A DNA stretch of 64,000 nucleotides. Origin: Planotetraspora sp. A-T 1434 (GTDB lineage: Bacteria; Actinomycetota; Actinomycetes; Streptosporangiales; Streptosporangiaceae). The translations under genes and the position numbers were made by a program. The DNA lies in the NCBI RefSeq assembly GCF_025420585.1, contig NZ_JAOEGB010000009.1, positions 1 to 64,000 on the forward strand. The letters are read 5' to 3'. Positions within the stretch are counted from its first letter, which is position 1, and every line of letters starts with the position of its first letter. This document shows positions 7,979-16,691 of the stretch, piece by piece. The notes beneath the pieces were generated by a model that had not been told where the DNA came from, made no database searches, and saw nothing but the letters and a program-made list of their open reading frames with translations.

Positions 7979-9145
7979 TCAGTCGTCGTCCGATCCCTCG
8001 CGGCTGGCCAGCAGGCGCCTGAGCGACTCCAGCCGCGCGGGCTCGGCGTGGCCCTCCGCGACGAAACGGTTCAGGGCGCACTCCTCGCCCAGATGGGTGC
8101 AGCCTTTCGGACAGTCGACCGTGGCCTCGTTCAGGTCGGGGAAGGCCGCCAGCACGGTCTCGACGGACACATGCGCCAGTCCGAAGCTTCGCACCCCGGG
8201 CGTGTCGATGATCCAGCCGCCCTCGGGGAGCTCCAGCGCGACGGCCGACGTGGAGGTGTGCCTGCCCCTGCCGGTCACCGCGTTCACATGCGACACGGCC
8301 CGGTCCGCGTGCGGCACGAGGGCGTTGACCAGCGTCGACTTCCCGACACCGGAGTGACCGACGAGCACGCTCATCCGGTCCGTCAGCCTCTCCCGCAGTT
8401 CGTCGAGGGATCCGCCCTTTTGCACCACGAGGTACGGCACGCCGAGCGGCTCGTAGAGGGCTACCAGGTCGCCGGCCGGTGCGAGGTCGGCCTTCGTGAG
8501 GCAGAGAAGCGGGTCGATGTCCGCGTCGAACGCGGCGACCAGCATCCGGTCGATCATCCGAGGGCGCGGCGGAGGGTCGGCGAGCGCGGTGACGATGACG
8601 AGCTGGTCGGCGTTGGCGACGATCGGCCGTTCGATGTCGTCGATGTCGTCGGCGCTGCGGCGCAGCATGGAGCTGCGCTCCTCCACGCGCACGATCCGCG
8701 CCAGCGTGTCCGGCTGTCCGGTCACGTCGCCCACCAGGGCCACCCTGTCGCCGACCACGATGCCCTTGCGGCCGAGCTCCCGGGCCTTCATCGCGACGAC
8801 CAAGGTGGGCTTGCCCTTCTTCCCGCGACGCCCTCCTCGCGCCCGGCGGCCGCCGGCGGCCGCTCCGTCATGCGACCCGTGCTCGCCGATCACCTGCCCG
8901 TCGATCACTCGCTCGCCGGGCCCGGACCGACCGGCCTCGTGGTCTCCGGTTCCGTGGTCTCCGGTTCCGTGGTCACGGGGTTGGGGGATGCCGTCGCCGA
9001 CCAGGCAGGTGTAGCGGCCGCGGTCGACGGCCACGACGAACCCCTCGACGGCTTGTTCGTGGGCAGGACGGATCCGCGTCCGGGGCCGGGACCCCTTTCC
9101 CGGTCTGACCCTGACGTCGTCCTCGTCGTACTGCCGCTTTCTCAG
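7979..9145 (-). CDS. rsgA: ribosome small subunit-dependent GTPase A
   Basis: Circularly permuted GTPase that acts late in 30S subunit maturation. Order: OB-fold start, G4 LTKADL, G1 GHSGVGKSTLVNAL, G2 GRGRHTST, G3 DTPGVRSFG, then the zinc motif C-x4-C-x(H)-x5-C (CPKGCTHLGEEC). The first ordinary start is GTG 9034, but the frame stays open upstream and encodes the charged YDEDDVRVRPGKGSRPRTRI segment typical of actinobacterial RsgA N-termini, so I extend to a CTG at 9145 (388 aa) preceded by a G-rich stretch; this start is uncertain. A roughly 60-residue low-complexity insert with DHGTGDHGTG repeats interrupts the OB-fold. Confidence 0.85.
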   Translation of the reverse strand: MRKRQYDEDDVRVRPGKGSRPRTRIRPAHEQAVEGFVVAVDRGRYTCLVGDGIPQPRDHGTGDHGTGDHEAGRSGPGERVIDGQVIGEHGSHDGAAAGGRRARGGRRGKKGKPTLVVAMKARELGRKGIVVGDRVALVGDVTGQPDTLARIVRVEERSSMLRRSADDIDDIERPIVANADQLVIVTALADPPPRPRMIDRMLVAAFDADIDPLLCLTKADLAPAGDLVALYEPLGVPYLVVQKGGSLDELRERLTDRMSVLVGHSGVGKSTLVNALVPHADRAVSHVNAVTGRGRHTSTSAVALELPEGGWIIDTPGVRSFGLAHVSVETVLAAFPDLNEATVDCPKGCTHLGEECALNRFVAEGHAEPARLESLRRLLASREGSDDD

Positions 9146-9236
9146 CGCCCCCGCCCCGATCGTCTCGCGCGGGCATCGGCCTCGACCAGGGGGACGGCGT
9201 ACGCCTGAGCCCTCGTAGTCACCGCCGTGCCGTCCA

Positions 9237-10658
9237 TCACCGTGCGCCGCCCAGCATGGCGGTCCACATGCCGGCGAACTCGGGGAGGGTCTTCGCGGTG
9301 GTGGCGATGTTCTCCACCTCGACGCCGGGCACGACCAGGCCGATCACCGCGCCCGCCGTGGCCATCCGGTGGTCGTCGTAGGAGTGGAACACCCCGCCCG
9401 ACAGCGGCCTCGGGTGGATCTCCAGGCCGTCGGCCGTCTCGCGGGCGTCGCCGCCCAGCCGGTTGATCTCCGTGGCCAGCGCGGCGAGGCGGTCGGTCTC
9501 GTGCCCGCGGATGTGGGCGACGCCCCTGATCCGGGTCGGGCCGTCCGCCAGCGCGGCCAGCGCGGCGATGGTCGGGGTGAGTTCGCTGACCTCGTGCAGG
9601 TCCGCGTCGACGCCGCCCACGTGGCCGGTGCCCGTCACCTCGAGCCCGTGGGGCAGGCGTGTCACCGTGGCGCCCATCTCCGCGAGCAGGTGCCGGAGCT
9701 GGTCGCCGCCCTGCGTGGTCTCCTCCGGCCAGTCCGGGATGACCACGGTGCCGCCGGTGACGAGCGCGGCGGCCAGGAAGGGGGCGGCGTTGGACAGGTC
9801 GGGCTCGACCGTGACGTCCCTCGCTCGGATCGGGCCGGGTTCGACGCGCCACACGTCGGCCTCGGAGTCGTCCACCCGCACGCCGGCCTGGCGGAGCAGC
9901 TGAATGGTCATCGCGATGTGCGGCATCGACGGCACGGGCGGGCCGCTGTGCCGCACGGTCAGGCCCTTCTCGAAACGGGCGCCGGTGAGGAGGAGGCCCG
10001 ACACCATCTGCGAGGAGATCGAGGCGTCCAGGACGACCTCGCCGCCCGGCACCGGTCCGCGGATCGTGAACGGCAGGGCGTCGTTGTCGATCGACGCGCC
10101 GAGCGAGCGCAGCGCGCCGAGGATGGGGCCCATCGGCCGCTTGCGGGCGTGCGGGTCGCCGTCGAAGAACACCGGGCCGTCGGCGAGCGCGGCCACCGCC
10201 GGGACGAACCGCATGACCGTGCCGGCCAGGCCGACGTCGATCGACACACCGCCCGTGACGGGCCGGGGAGTGATCGCCCAGTCCACGCTCGACGTGCTCT
10301 GGTTCGACGGGGTCATCTCCGCGCCCAGGGACCGCAGCGCTGCCACCATCAGGTCGGCGTCCCTGCTGCGGAGGGCGCGCCGTACGGTGCCGGGGGCGTC
10401 GGCCAGCGCGGCCAGGAGAAGCACCCGGTTGGTCACGGACTTCGACCCGGGCAGGCGGACGGTCGCATGGACCGGCTCGGTCACGGTCGGGGCGGGCCAA
10501 TGCGCCCCGGCGCCCGAAACGGCGGCGCCGTTCATCGGGGCGCCGCGCTCGTCGCGGTGCTCGTCGCGGTGCTCGTCGCGGTGCTCGTCGCGGTGCTCGT
10601 CGCCGTGCGAGGACTCGTGCGGGTCGGCGCCGCCGGACGCGGGCTGCGGAGAGGCCAT
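9237..10658 (-). CDS. aroA: 3-phosphoshikimate 1-carboxyvinyltransferase (EPSP synthase)
   Basis: Shikimate-pathway enzyme joining shikimate-3-phosphate and PEP. Visible motifs: [34 protein letters not shown] (the LxLGNAGTAxRPL region), [28 protein letters not shown], and near the C-terminus [16 protein letters not shown]. From ATG 10658 it is 473 aa; the internal ATG 10535 would give 432 aa, closer to usual, but has no ribosome site. The extra N-terminus is a low-complexity HRDE repeat encoded by a 12-bp minisatellite. Confidence 0.93.
   Translation of the reverse strand: MASPQPASGGADPHESSHGDEHRDEHRDEHRDEHRDERGAPMNGAAVSGAGAHWPAPTVTEPVHATVRLPGSKSVTNRVLLLAALADAPGTVRRALRSRDADLMVAALRSLGAEMTPSNQSTSSVDWAITPRPVTGGVSIDVGLAGTVMRFVPAVAALADGPVFFDGDPHARKRPMGPILGALRSLGASIDNDALPFTIRGPVPGGEVVLDASISSQMVSGLLLTGARFEKGLTVRHSGPPVPSMPHIAMTIQLLRQAGVRVDDSEADVWRVEPGPIRARDVTVEPDLSNAAPFLAAALVTGGTVVIPDWPEETTQGGDQLRHLLAEMGATVTRLPHGLEVTGTGHVGGVDADLHEVSELTPTIAALAALADGPTRIRGVAHIRGHETDRLAALATEINRLGGDARETADGLEIHPRPLSGGVFHSYDDHRMATAGAVIGLVVPGVEVENIATTAKTLPEFAGMWTAMLGGAR
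10549..10608. repeat. 12-bp minisatellite at the aroA 5-prime end
   Basis: Five tandem copies of TCGTCGCGGTGC on the plus strand (the last with one mismatch), each encoding His-Arg-Asp-Glu on the minus strand. Copy-number change would alter the AroA N-terminus by multiples of four residues without a frameshift. Confidence 0.9.
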
Positions 10659-10756
10659 GCCCAGAAGCTTATCGTCGTGCCCTCCAGAGCCGCACGGGCC
10701 GCGCACGGCCCGTGCACGCCCGCGCGCGGGCGGCAAAGGGATGGCAATCTAAGGGC

Positions 10757-11509
10757 ATGTGCGGGAGGTACGCGTCGGCGCGGAAGAAGCATGAGCTGAT
10801 GGAGGAGTTCGAGGTCGAGCTGGACGGGGTCCCGGACACCGACCTGCGCCCGGACTACAACGTCGCGCCGACCAAGGAGGTCTACGCGGTGATGAGCCGC
10901 GTCCCCAAGGTGGAGGGCGAGAGCCGTACGGACCGGCCGATCAGGCAGATCCGCGTGGTGAGGTGGGGGCTGGTGCCCAGTTGGGCGAAGGACCCCTCGA
11001 TCGGGTCGAGGCTCATCAACGCGCGGGTAGAGACGGTGGCGGAGAAGCCCGCGTACCGCAGGGCGCTGGCGTCGAGGCGGTGCCTGCTTCCGGCCGACGG
11101 CTACTTCGAGTGGATGCCGGTGGAGGGAAAGAAGAAGCAGCCCTACTTCATCCATCCCGGGGACGGCGGCGTGCTCGCGATGGCGGGGCTGTACGAGTTC
11201 TGGAAGGACCCGTCCCGGGCCGACGACGATCCGCTCAAGTGGCTGTGCACGTGCACGGTCATCACGACGACGGCCGAGGACAAGCTGGGGCACATCCACG
11301 ACCGGATGCCGATGATGGTCGAGCGGGAGCGCTGGGCGGAGTGGCTCGATCCCCGGGTGACGGACGCGAGAGGGCTTCTGGTGCCCGCCGGCCCCGACAG
11401 GCTCGTGGCCCATCCGGTGTCCACGTCGGTGAACGACGTGCGCAACAACGGCCCCGAGCTGGTCGACCCCATCGAGCCCGAAGGTGGGGACACCAGCGCG
11501 CTCTTCTAG
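10757..11509 (+). CDS. SOS response-associated peptidase (SRAP/YedK/HMCES family)
   Basis: 250-aa protein that, by family, forms a thiazolidine crosslink to abasic sites in single-stranded DNA through Cys2. The ATG at 10757 makes MCGRY the N-terminus, with the required Cys at position 2. Other conserved parts are NVAPT near 37, VRWGLVPSWAK near 75, NARVET near 96, GYFEW near 118 (catalytic Glu) and HDRMPMM near 187 (His). Divergent from aroA with a 98-bp gap. Confidence 0.93.
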   Translation: MCGRYASARKKHELMEEFEVELDGVPDTDLRPDYNVAPTKEVYAVMSRVPKVEGESRTDRPIRQIRVVRWGLVPSWAKDPSIGSRLINARVETVAEKPAYRRALASRRCLLPADGYFEWMPVEGKKKQPYFIHPGDGGVLAMAGLYEFWKDPSRADDDPLKWLCTCTVITTTAEDKLGHIHDRMPMMVERERWAEWLDPRVTDARGLLVPAGPDRLVAHPVSTSVNDVRNNGPELVDPIEPEGGDTSALF

Positions 11510-11643
11510 GAAGCCGTTGGTGTAAGCGCGGCGCCGAACGGGCATCCGGTGAGGAAGCGGTTCACCACACCGTAATAAATTCCGACCTGTGAGGAGACCG
11601 GGGCTCCTCGGCGGGTTCCCCCCACTCCCGGAGGTGCGGATTC

Positions 11644-11976
11644 GTGGACGTCGCGACCGCGCGTATGCGCCTGGAAAGCATGCTCGAAGAGCTCGATCGA
11701 TCCATCGGGGTGCTGAAGAGGGATCCGGTCGCCCCGCAGGAAAGATCCCCCGCCGACGCGGGCGCCGACCTGAACGACGCCGACCGGACACAGGCCATGC
11801 TGGACGTCGCCTCCCGGCAGCGCACCGCCGTACTGGCGGCACTCAGGCGGCTCGACGACGGCGGCTACGGGCGGTGCGTGGACTGCGGCAGGCCGGTCCC
11901 CGAGGGCAGGCTGGAGGCGCGGCCCGAGGCGGCCCGCTGCGTCCAGTGCCAGTCCAAGATCGAGCGCCGCCGCTGA
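11644..11976 (+). CDS. DksA/TraR-type C4 zinc-finger protein
   Basis: 110 aa. The coiled-coil N-terminus is followed by a four-cysteine zinc finger, CVDCGRPVPEGRLEARP then CVQC, as in DksA/TraR proteins that bind the RNA polymerase secondary channel. GTG start after GGAGGTG. Compared with E. coli DksA the coiled-coil is short, and the Asp residues of the DksA tip are not obvious, so an effect on transcription is only inferred. Confidence 0.85.
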   Translation: MDVATARMRLESMLEELDRSIGVLKRDPVAPQERSPADAGADLNDADRTQAMLDVASRQRTAVLAALRRLDDGGYGRCVDCGRPVPEGRLEARPEAARCVQCQSKIERRR

Positions 11977-12016
11977 GCGGTGTGATGCCCGCGCGTGTCC
12001 TTACGGCTCGGCGGCC

Positions 12017-12844
12017 TCACAGGGGCTTCCTGGCGCTGGCGACGAGATGGATGCCCACGGTGTCGTCGTCGTCAGACTGGGTCTCCAGTTCCGTGCGGAC
12101 GAGCCAGGCGAGCGAGCGGCTGTCGGAGCCGAGCACGTGGTCGACGGTCGAGGGGGACAGGACCGTTCTGGGGCGGATCCACTCGACCTCGAGCCCCGCG
12201 CCCGTGATCAGCTCCCGCACCTGGCCGCTCGTGAAGCACCGGGTGATGCTGCCGTCGGGCCAGGGGATGAGCATGACCTCGCCCGTCTGGCACAGGTGGG
12301 CCCAGTAGTTCTGCTCGGCGAGGATGGCCATACCGAGCACGAGCGAGTCGACGCACATCAGCACCCGGCCGCCCGGCTTCAGCACCCGGAACACGTCTTC
12401 CAGGACCGACTCGGTCATGATCTCGACCGAGAGCACCCGCTCCTCAGCGATCACCGCATCGACGGACCCGTCCGGCAGGAACCCGAGGTCGTCGGCGCGG
12501 ACCTTCTGGATGCGGTCGGAGGCGTCCCGCAGCCACGGTTCCGCCGGTTTGCGGAAGTCCAGCACCTCGATCACGCGGTGCCCGGCGCGGGCCGCCTGGG
12601 CCGGCCCCCGGCCGCGGCCCCCGGACAGGTCCAGCAGGAGGGACGGGCGATCGGGGAGCCACTGGCGCAGTTGCTCGGCGACCACAGCGTGATAAAAGGT
12701 CCAGTAGGGCCCGAGGGCGCCCGAGCCATTCAGTTCGTTGGCCGGAATAGGCAGCACGAGCGGCTCCTGGACGTCGGTTTCCGGGCTACCAGCCGGTACG
12801 TAGGTTTTTCCCCGCAGCGGGGCGTTCGTCACCTCAAACCGCAC
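12017..12844 (-). CDS. class I SAM-dependent methyltransferase
   Basis: 275 aa. The motif I equivalent is [23 protein letters not shown] near residue 70-90 (a Ser-Gly-Gly variant of the usual glycine loop), with an acidic residue at VIEVLDF, and a post-motif [14 protein letters not shown] near 150, typical of the UbiE/Methyltransf_11 group. The substrate is unknown. Divergent from sigR, sharing the short region that carries the SigR-type promoter. Confidence 0.8.
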   Translation of the reverse strand: MRFEVTNAPLRGKTYVPAGSPETDVQEPLVLPIPANELNGSGALGPYWTFYHAVVAEQLRQWLPDRPSLLLDLSGGRGRGPAQAARAGHRVIEVLDFRKPAEPWLRDASDRIQKVRADDLGFLPDGSVDAVIAEERVLSVEIMTESVLEDVFRVLKPGGRVLMCVDSLVLGMAILAEQNYWAHLCQTGEVMLIPWPDGSITRCFTSGQVRELITGAGLEVEWIRPRTVLSPSTVDHVLGSDSRSLAWLVRTELETQSDDDDTVGIHLVASARKPL

Positions 12845-12845
12845 C

Positions 12846-12872
12846 GGGAACAGACTCTACGCCCGCCCTGTT
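12846..12872 (+). promoter_or_regulatory. SigR-type (disulfide-stress) promoter for sigR
   Basis: GGGAAC (12846-12851), 18 bases, GTT (12870-12872) matches the Streptomyces SigR consensus GGAA(T/C)-N18-GTT. The predicted start of transcription is about 12879, just before ATG 12883, so sigR appears autoregulated. Confidence 0.75.
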
Positions 12873-12882
12873 GCAGATGAGC

Positions 12883-13611
12883 ATGAACACGTTGGTGCTG
12901 CCGGAAGCCCCCGGCGACCCCGCCTACCTCGGCCCGGTATTCTCGGCTGGGTACGGCGTTCTGAAGGGGGTGGGTCCGGTCTCCAAGACAGTCGAGGAGA
13001 CTCTGGAGCAGCGCAGTGAGCGGTTCGAGCGGGATGTCATGCCGTATCTCGACCAGCTCTACTCCGCCGCGCTCCGGATGACCCGTAACCCAGCGGATGC
13101 GGAAGACCTCCTTCAGGAGACGTTCGCCAAGGCCTTCGCCTCGTTCCACCAGTTCCAGGAGGGGACGAACCTCAAGGCCTGGCTCTACCGCATTCTCACC
13201 AACACCTTCATCAACAGCTACCGCAAGAAGCAGCGGGAGCCGAAGCAGGCCGGCACCGAGGAGATCGAGGACTGGCAGCTCGCGCGGGCGGAGTCGCACA
13301 CGTCGAGCGGTCTCAAGTCCGCCGAGATCGAGGCGCTGGAGCACCTGCCCGACAGCGATGTGAAGAACGCGCTGGCCGCGCTTCCGGAGGAATTCCGCAT
13401 CGCCGTGTATCTCGCCGACGTGGAGGGCTTCCCCTACAAGGAGATCGCCGACATCATGGGGACCCCCATCGGGACCGTGATGTCGCGCCTGCACCGCGGT
13501 CGGCGGCAACTGCGGACGCAACTCGAGGACTACGCGCGCGACCGCGGGCTCGTACGGTCGGACTCCCGCGGCGGAGGTCTCGACGAGTCGCTTGGCCAGG
13601 AGGAGCGATGA
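12883..13611 (+). CDS. sigR: ECF sigma factor SigR (thiol-oxidative stress)
   Basis: ECF/group-4 sigma factor. Region 2 includes [26 protein letters not shown], and region 4 includes [46 protein letters not shown]. It directs the disulfide-stress regulon and is held by RsrA. Start choice matters: the SigR-type promoter places transcription at about 12879, so ATG 12883 would be almost leaderless and yield a long form, while an internal GTG at 12970, just before the conserved sigma region, would give a shorter form. S. coelicolor makes two such isoforms. Overlaps rsrA by 4 bp. Confidence 0.93.
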   Translation: MNTLVLPEAPGDPAYLGPVFSAGYGVLKGVGPVSKTVEETLEQRSERFERDVMPYLDQLYSAALRMTRNPADAEDLLQETFAKAFASFHQFQEGTNLKAWLYRILTNTFINSYRKKQREPKQAGTEEIEDWQLARAESHTSSGLKSAEIEALEHLPDSDVKNALAALPEEFRIAVYLADVEGFPYKEIADIMGTPIGTVMSRLHRGRRQLRTQLEDYARDRGLVRSDSRGGGLDESLGQEER

Positions 13612-13874
13612 GCTGCGGGAACCACCACGACACGCCGTGTAGCGAAGTCCTTGACCGCGTCTACAGCTACCTCGACGGCGAGCTGGACGACAGCGGCTGC
13701 GCGGACATAAGACAGCACCTCGACGAGTGCCACCCGTGCCTCGAGGAGTACGGCCTGGAGAAGGTCGTCAAACAGCTCGTGGCCAAGCACTGCGGATGCG
13801 ACCCGGTCCCGGAGGACCTGCGGGCCAAGGTCATGACCCGTATCGAACAGGTCCGCATCCAGCTCGCCGATTAA
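13608..13874 (+). CDS. rsrA: zinc-containing redox anti-sigma factor RsrA
   Basis: 88-aa anti-sigma factor of the ZAS family; oxidation forms disulfides, zinc is lost and SigR is released. The Cys pattern matches S. coelicolor RsrA numbering: C3, C11, C31, H37, C41, C44 (HLDECHPC), then C62 and C64. ATG overlaps the sigR stop (ATGA), giving coupled synthesis. Confidence 0.95.
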   Translation: MSCGNHHDTPCSEVLDRVYSYLDGELDDSGCADIRQHLDECHPCLEEYGLEKVVKQLVAKHCGCDPVPEDLRAKVMTRIEQVRIQLAD

Positions 13875-13907
13875 GATCAGCCCTTACATCTCTGGAAGGG
13901 CGGGGAC

Positions 13908-14822
13908 ATGCGGGCACTGGTCACTGGCGGAGCGGGGTTCATCGGGTCGACCCTGGTCGATCGGCTGATCTCCGACGGGCACGAGGTCGCCGTCGTGGAC
14001 GATCTCTCCTCCGGGCGGAACCGCAATCCTCAGGCTCCGCTCCATGTCATGGACGTCAGGGATCCGGCGCTCGGGTCGCTGGCCGAGCAGTGGCGGCCGG
14101 AGGTGGTCTGCCACCTGGCCGCGCAGATCAGCGTCCGCAAGAGCGTCGCCGACCCGGTCCACGACGCCAGGCTGAACGTCGAGGGCACGGTCAACGTGCT
14201 GGAGGCCGCCCGGCGGGCGGGGACGCGCAAGGTGGTCTTCGCCTCCTCCGTCGCCGTGTACGGCAGGCCGGCCGTCATCCCCGTCCCGGGGGACGCCCCC
14301 ACCGATCCCCGCTCGCCGTACGCCGCCTCCAAGCTCAGCGGGGAAACCTATTTGTCCGCGTATAGCGGGCTTTATGGGCTTGAATACACCACGCTGGTGC
14401 TCTCGAACGTCTACGGCCCGCGTCAGTCGCCCGACGGCGAGGCGGGCGTCGTCGCGATCTTCACTGACGCCCTGCTGTCCGGAAGGCCCACGGTCCTGTA
14501 CGGCGACGGCTCGCAGACCAGGGACTACATCTTCGTCGAGGACGTGGTCGACGGCTTCGCCCGCGCCTGCGGTCCGGACGGCAACGGCCGGCGCTTCAAC
14601 CTCGGGACCGGCCTGCAGACCACCGACCGCGAGCTCCACTCGCTGGTCGCCGCCGCGGCCGGCGCTCCGGACGAGCCGGCCTTCGAGCCGCCGCGCCTCG
14701 GCGACCTTCCCGCCATGGCGGTCGACCCCGCGCCCGCCCTCGAAACGCTCGGCTGGCGCCCGAGGCACGACCTGCCCCAGGGGCTCAAGGCCACCGTCGA
14801 ATGGGCCCGCGACCGGTCCTGA
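13908..14822 (+). CDS. NAD-dependent sugar-nucleotide epimerase/dehydratase (GalE-like)
   Basis: 304-aa extended SDR enzyme. Rossmann motif TGGAGFIGSTLVD at residues 6-18; catalytic Ser in FASSVAVYG near 115; active-site Y-x3-K as YAASK near 143. It resembles UDP-glucose 4-epimerases, but no sugar operon surrounds it, so the nucleotide-sugar substrate is not certain. Confidence 0.88.
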   Translation: MRALVTGGAGFIGSTLVDRLISDGHEVAVVDDLSSGRNRNPQAPLHVMDVRDPALGSLAEQWRPEVVCHLAAQISVRKSVADPVHDARLNVEGTVNVLEAARRAGTRKVVFASSVAVYGRPAVIPVPGDAPTDPRSPYAASKLSGETYLSAYSGLYGLEYTTLVLSNVYGPRQSPDGEAGVVAIFTDALLSGRPTVLYGDGSQTRDYIFVEDVVDGFARACGPDGNGRRFNLGTGLQTTDRELHSLVAAAAGAPDEPAFEPPRLGDLPAMAVDPAPALETLGWRPRHDLPQGLKATVEWARDRS

Positions 14823-14884
14823 CCGCTCACTCGGGCGGCGCCGGATATCGACGACCAAATGCCCGAATTGTTGGCACCCGGCCG

Positions 14885-15015
14885 GGACGCTCCGTGCATG
14901 ATCACGAAGAGTATTCGCGCAGTTTGGCAGGTGACTGCGGGAACTCTTGCATGATCACGATAGGTGTCGGCGCAGGCCAGCCGGGACCGCCGGGAATCCG
15001 TGCATGATCACGTCA
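14885..15015. repeat. 53-bp phased GCATGATCACG repeat, cluster 1
   Basis: Three copies of GCATGATCACG start at 14896, 14949 and 15002, exactly 53 bp apart; the best flanks read GGGAATCCGTGCATGATCACG. The roughly 30-bp segments between copies differ. It lies downstream of the epimerase gene in a gene-free stretch that ends at the small membrane ORF. Confidence 0.85.
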
Positions 15016-15155
15016 TGATCGCCCCGGGGAGATAAATCCGGATAATTCAACTCAGCGTGATGGCTTGATTACGGTTTGGCCGCGAAGCGCCGACATCCCT
15101 GACCGGACGTGCGGGGTTCTGTAGCCTGAGTGGCGAATCGATGTGGAGGCGGCAC

Positions 15156-15263
15156 ATGCTTGGGAAATCCATCGTCCGATTGCTGGCCGCGCTGGCGCTG
15201 CTCACTCCGGTCATCATCCTGGCCGGCGTGGTCACCGGAAGTCCGGGGATCTCCTGGACGTGA
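15156..15263 (+). CDS. small predicted membrane peptide
   Basis: 35 residues from ATG 15156, preceded by GGAGGCGG at good spacing and a TAGCCT -10-like box near 15122. The product is one hydrophobic helix (about residues 5-27) with a short charged N-terminus and a GSPGISWT tail, suggesting a single-span membrane peptide. I do not recognise the family. It is 75 bp upstream of the first HD-domain gene and may be co-transcribed. Confidence 0.5.
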   Translation: MLGKSIVRLLAALALLTPVIILAGVVTGSPGISWT

Positions 15264-15338
15264 GTCGTGTCGGCCAATGCCTGTGGATCTTCTCAGTGCA
15301 CGCTGGATCCATAGGCCTTCTCGCCTGAGGGGGCCGCA

Positions 15339-16691
15339 TTGCGGGAACTGCCGTGGCCTGCCAAGGTCTACTTCGTCGCGCTGATCGGGACCGCCGGCTT
15401 CCTGCTGGCGCGGAGCGTCACCATGCCGAAGTGGTACGACCAGGTCGAGTGGTCCAGGCTGATCGTGCTCGCGCTGCTGTTCCTGGTGTGCGAGTCCGTG
15501 CCGACGCTGCTCAACGTGCCACAGGCCGCCGTGTCGGTGAGCTACTCCGCCGCCCTGGCGGCCGTCGTCCTCGTCGGCCCCCTCGGGGCTGCGCTCGTGG
15601 GCCTCATGGCGGTCGTGAGCGTACGGCCCGGCCTGCCGGTCGTGAAGCGGCTCTTCAACGGCGCCCAGTTCGTGATCTGCGGCTACGCGGCGGGATGGGC
15701 GTTCACGCTGGCCGGCGGCACCGTCGGCCTCCCGGAGATCACCGACTTCCCGGGCATCATCGTCCCGTACGGCGCGGCCACGGCGGCCTTCGTCGCGATC
15801 AACTTCATGTTGACCGCGATCATCCTCCTGCTGGTCGCCGGGGTCGGCAGGAACCAGGTCTCGCTGCGCGGCATCGTCCAGTTCCTGGGGTCGATCGTCG
15901 GCTACGCCACCTTCGGCCTGCTGATCGCCGGGCTCTGGGCCACGGTCCAGTCGATCTCCACCGTGCTCGTGCTGCTGCCGCTGTTCGTCGCCCGCTGGGC
16001 GCTGGGGCACTACCACGCCGAGCAGCGGTCCTACGACGCGACGATCGCGGCCCTGTGCCAGGCCGTGGAGACCAAGGACTACTACACGCGCGGCCACTGC
16101 ACCCGCGTCTCGGCCGCCTCCTCCATGATCGCCGAGGAGATCGGGATGGGGACCGAGCGGCTCCGCGCGATCCGGTACGCCGGGATGCTCCACGACGTGG
16201 GCAAGCTGGGCGTGCCCACCAAGGTCCTGCAGAAGGACGGCGACCTCACCGAGGAGGAGTTCGCCGCGATCCAGCTGCACCCGATGCGCGGCCTGGAGAT
16301 CGTCCGGGGCATCGACTTCCTCGACGAGGCGTTCGCCGGGATCATGCACCACCACGAGCGGCACGACGGCAAGGGCTATCCGATGGGGCTGGCCGGGTCG
16401 GAGATCCCGGAGTTCGCCAGGATCATCGCGGTGGCCGACGCCTTCGACTCGATGACGTCGGACCGGGCCTACCGGAAGGCGAAGCCCGTCGACGTGGCCG
16501 TGGCCGAGCTGCGGAAGAACGCCGGCACCCAGTTCGATCCCGTCATGGTCGGCACGTTCATCAAGGCGCTCAGCCGCGACGGCTGGAACCCGCCGGAGGC
16601 CGTCCCGGCTCCGCCGGACGACGCCGTCGAGACCACCGCCAAGGATCACGACGACCCCACGACCCCCATCCAGGTGGTGTCGGAGCGGTGA
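15339..16691 (+). CDS. membrane-anchored HD-GYP-like phosphohydrolase
   Basis: 450 aa. About six hydrophobic helices (residues 10-220) are followed by an HD phosphohydrolase domain (240-420) with HCTRVS, LHDVGKLG near 284, and HHHERHDGKGYP near 336-346, the hallmark of HD-GYP cyclic-di-GMP phosphodiesterases; AVADAFDSMTSDRAYR follows. TTG start after TGAGGGGG. It overlaps the next gene by 4 bp. Degradation of c-di-GMP is the family expectation, not proven for this actinobacterial subtype. Confidence 0.85.
   Translation: MRELPWPAKVYFVALIGTAGFLLARSVTMPKWYDQVEWSRLIVLALLFLVCESVPTLLNVPQAAVSVSYSAALAAVVLVGPLGAALVGLMAVVSVRPGLPVVKRLFNGAQFVICGYAAGWAFTLAGGTVGLPEITDFPGIIVPYGAATAAFVAINFMLTAIILLLVAGVGRNQVSLRGIVQFLGSIVGYATFGLLIAGLWATVQSISTVLVLLPLFVARWALGHYHAEQRSYDATIAALCQAVETKDYYTRGHCTRVSAASSMIAEEIGMGTERLRAIRYAGMLHDVGKLGVPTKVLQKDGDLTEEEFAAIQLHPMRGLEIVRGIDFLDEAFAGIMHHHERHDGKGYPMGLAGSEIPEFARIIAVADAFDSMTSDRAYRKAKPVDVAVAELRKNAGTQFDPVMVGTFIKALSRDGWNPPEAVPAPPDDAVETTAKDHDDPTTPIQVVSER

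Noticed and set aside
10532-11842. Minus-strand open frame over the SRAP gene
   Set aside because: Antisense to a clear SRAP peptidase with all catalytic residues; no recognisable domain.
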